From contig JABDJF010000643.1 in assembly GCA_013002645.1 (NCBI GenBank), positions 1 through 7,151 on the forward strand: a stretch of 7,151 nt of DNA, given 5' to 3'. The stretch's first letter is position 1. Each line of letters starts with the position of its first letter. The position numbers were made by a program, and so were the translations under genes. This document shows, piece after piece, positions 6,446 to 7,151 of the stretch. The notes below the pieces were generated by a model that was given only the letters and a program-made list of their open reading frames with translations, ran no database searches and was not told the origin of the DNA. The DNA is from Myxococcales bacterium (GTDB lineage Bacteria > Myxococcota_A > Polyangia > Polyangiales > Houyiibacteriaceae).

Positions 6446-7151
6446 ATGCATTTCGTGTTCGTCATGGACCCGGTGTCGACGGTCATCGTCGACGAAGACA
6501 CCAGCTTCGCCCTGATGCTCGAGGCGCAGGCGCGCGGCCATCGCGTCGATCACTGCTTGGCAAGGGACGTGGGGCTGCGCGGTCGTCGAGTCGTCGCCAG
6601 GGTTCGTCAGTCGACGATGCGGCTCGACGCCGCTGAACCGATCCGCTTGGAACAACCCGAAGACATCGATCTGGTGGACGTCGACGCGGTCTTCATCCGA
6701 AAAGACCCGCCCTTCACCGATGCATACCTCTGGTTGACGTTGGTTCTCGATCACCTCGCGGGCTCGACCCTGGTGGTCAACGACCCGCGAGGCCTGCGCG
6801 AAGCCAACGAGAAGCTTTACGCGCACCACTTCCCTGAAATCGTCCCCGCGACCATCATGACGAGCCACAAAGACGAGATCCTTCGGTTCGTGAGTGACAT
6901 CGGAGGCAAGGCCGTAATCAAACCGATCGACGGACACGGTGGCGAAGGCGTGTTCTTGCTGAGCCAGGGGGACAGCAACCTGAATGGCCTCATCGAATCG
7001 GTGACCCGTTTGGGCGCGCGAAATGCCATCGTACAGGCCTTGATCCCCGAGGTGTACGACGAAGGGGACAAGCGCATTTTGCTCGTCGATGGTGAGCTTC
7101 TCGGCGTGGTCGGCCGCGTCCCCAGTAAAGGAGACCTCCGGAGCAACGTGC
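6446..7151 (+). CDS. gshB: Glutathione synthetase (partial, 3' end off the right edge)
   Basis: A cytoplasmic ATP-grasp ligase joining gamma-glutamylcysteine and glycine with ATP, the second step of glutathione synthesis. I translated 235 codons by hand from ATG 6446, with no stop before the edge; E. coli GshB has 316 residues, so about the last quarter is missing. Family marks: VMDPVSTVIVDEDTSFALML at 6-25, IRKDPPF at 84-90, VVNDPRGLREANEKLYAHHFP at 110-130 with the NEK motif, VIKPIDGHGGEGVF at 157-170 for the glycine-rich ATP-grasp loop, and EGDKRILLVDGE at 206-217. The final metal and ATP ligands lie off the edge. ATG 6446 is preferred because VMDP then sits at the usual distance from the N-terminus; an in-frame ATG at 6428 would add six residues. 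Neither has a strong ribosome binding site. It is divergent from ggt, the enzyme that breaks glutathione down. Confidence 0.94.
   Translation, partial: MHFVFVMDPVSTVIVDEDTSFALMLEAQARGHRVDHCLARDVGLRGRRVVARVRQSTMRLDAAEPIRLEQPEDIDLVDVDAVFIRKDPPFTDAYLWLTLVLDHLAGSTLVVNDPRGLREANEKLYAHHFPEIVPATIMTSHKDEILRFVSDIGGKAVIKPIDGHGGEGVFLLSQGDSNLNGLIESVTRLGARNAIVQALIPEVYDEGDKRILLVDGELLGVVGRVPSKGDLRSNV

Overview
The window reads as ordinary chromosomal DNA of a GC-rich (roughly 60 percent) Gram-negative bacterium. The best guess at lineage is Myxococcota or a related former deltaproteobacterium. The guess rests on a small, very cysteine-rich exported lipoprotein of the kind those genomes carry in numbers, a stand-alone PP2C phosphatase beside a DUF2505-type protein, and signal peptides that imply a periplasm. 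It is an inference from gene style; there is no rRNA or marker gene here to fix it. Almost every base is coding, and I see no mobile element, tRNA, CRISPR array or phage gene.

Layout. Left arm, minus strand: a cysteine-rich lipoprotein (1112-645), then 44 bases later the first 200 codons of a DppB/OppB/GsiC-type peptide ABC transporter permease that runs off the left edge (600-1). An 84-base divergent gap (1113-1196) separates these from the plus-strand centre: a soluble lytic transglycosylase of Slt70 architecture (1197-3311, TTG start), a PP2C-family serine/threonine phosphatase (3422-4195) and a DUF2505/SRPBCC-like protein (4198-4692). The phosphatase and DUF2505 genes are 2 bases apart and almost certainly one transcript. 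Right arm: a gamma-glutamyltranspeptidase on the minus strand (6398-4689, GTG start) converges on the DUF2505 gene so tightly that both use one palindromic CTAG as stop codon. Only 47 bases from the ggt start, in the opposite direction, glutathione synthetase gshB begins (6446) and runs off the right edge after 235 codons.

How the genes fit together. The clearest functional link is ggt/gshB: one makes glutathione in the cytoplasm, the other hydrolyses gamma-glutamyl bonds in the periplasm, and the two share a very short head-to-head control region. Gamma-glutamyltranspeptidase releases Cys-Gly, and peptide permeases of the DppB/GsiC family import dipeptides or glutathione, so the left-edge permease could belong to the same theme. 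The genes between them and the opposite strand make that only a suggestion. The transglycosylase acts on periplasmic peptidoglycan; the phosphatase/DUF2505 pair looks like a separate cytoplasmic signalling unit whose target is not visible.

I did not find a clearly new biological system. The points most worth a second look are the lipoprotein-permease pairing, the phosphatase-DUF2505 unit, the compact divergent glutathione pair, the shared CTAG stop, and a strong excess of the palindrome CGATCG across the window.
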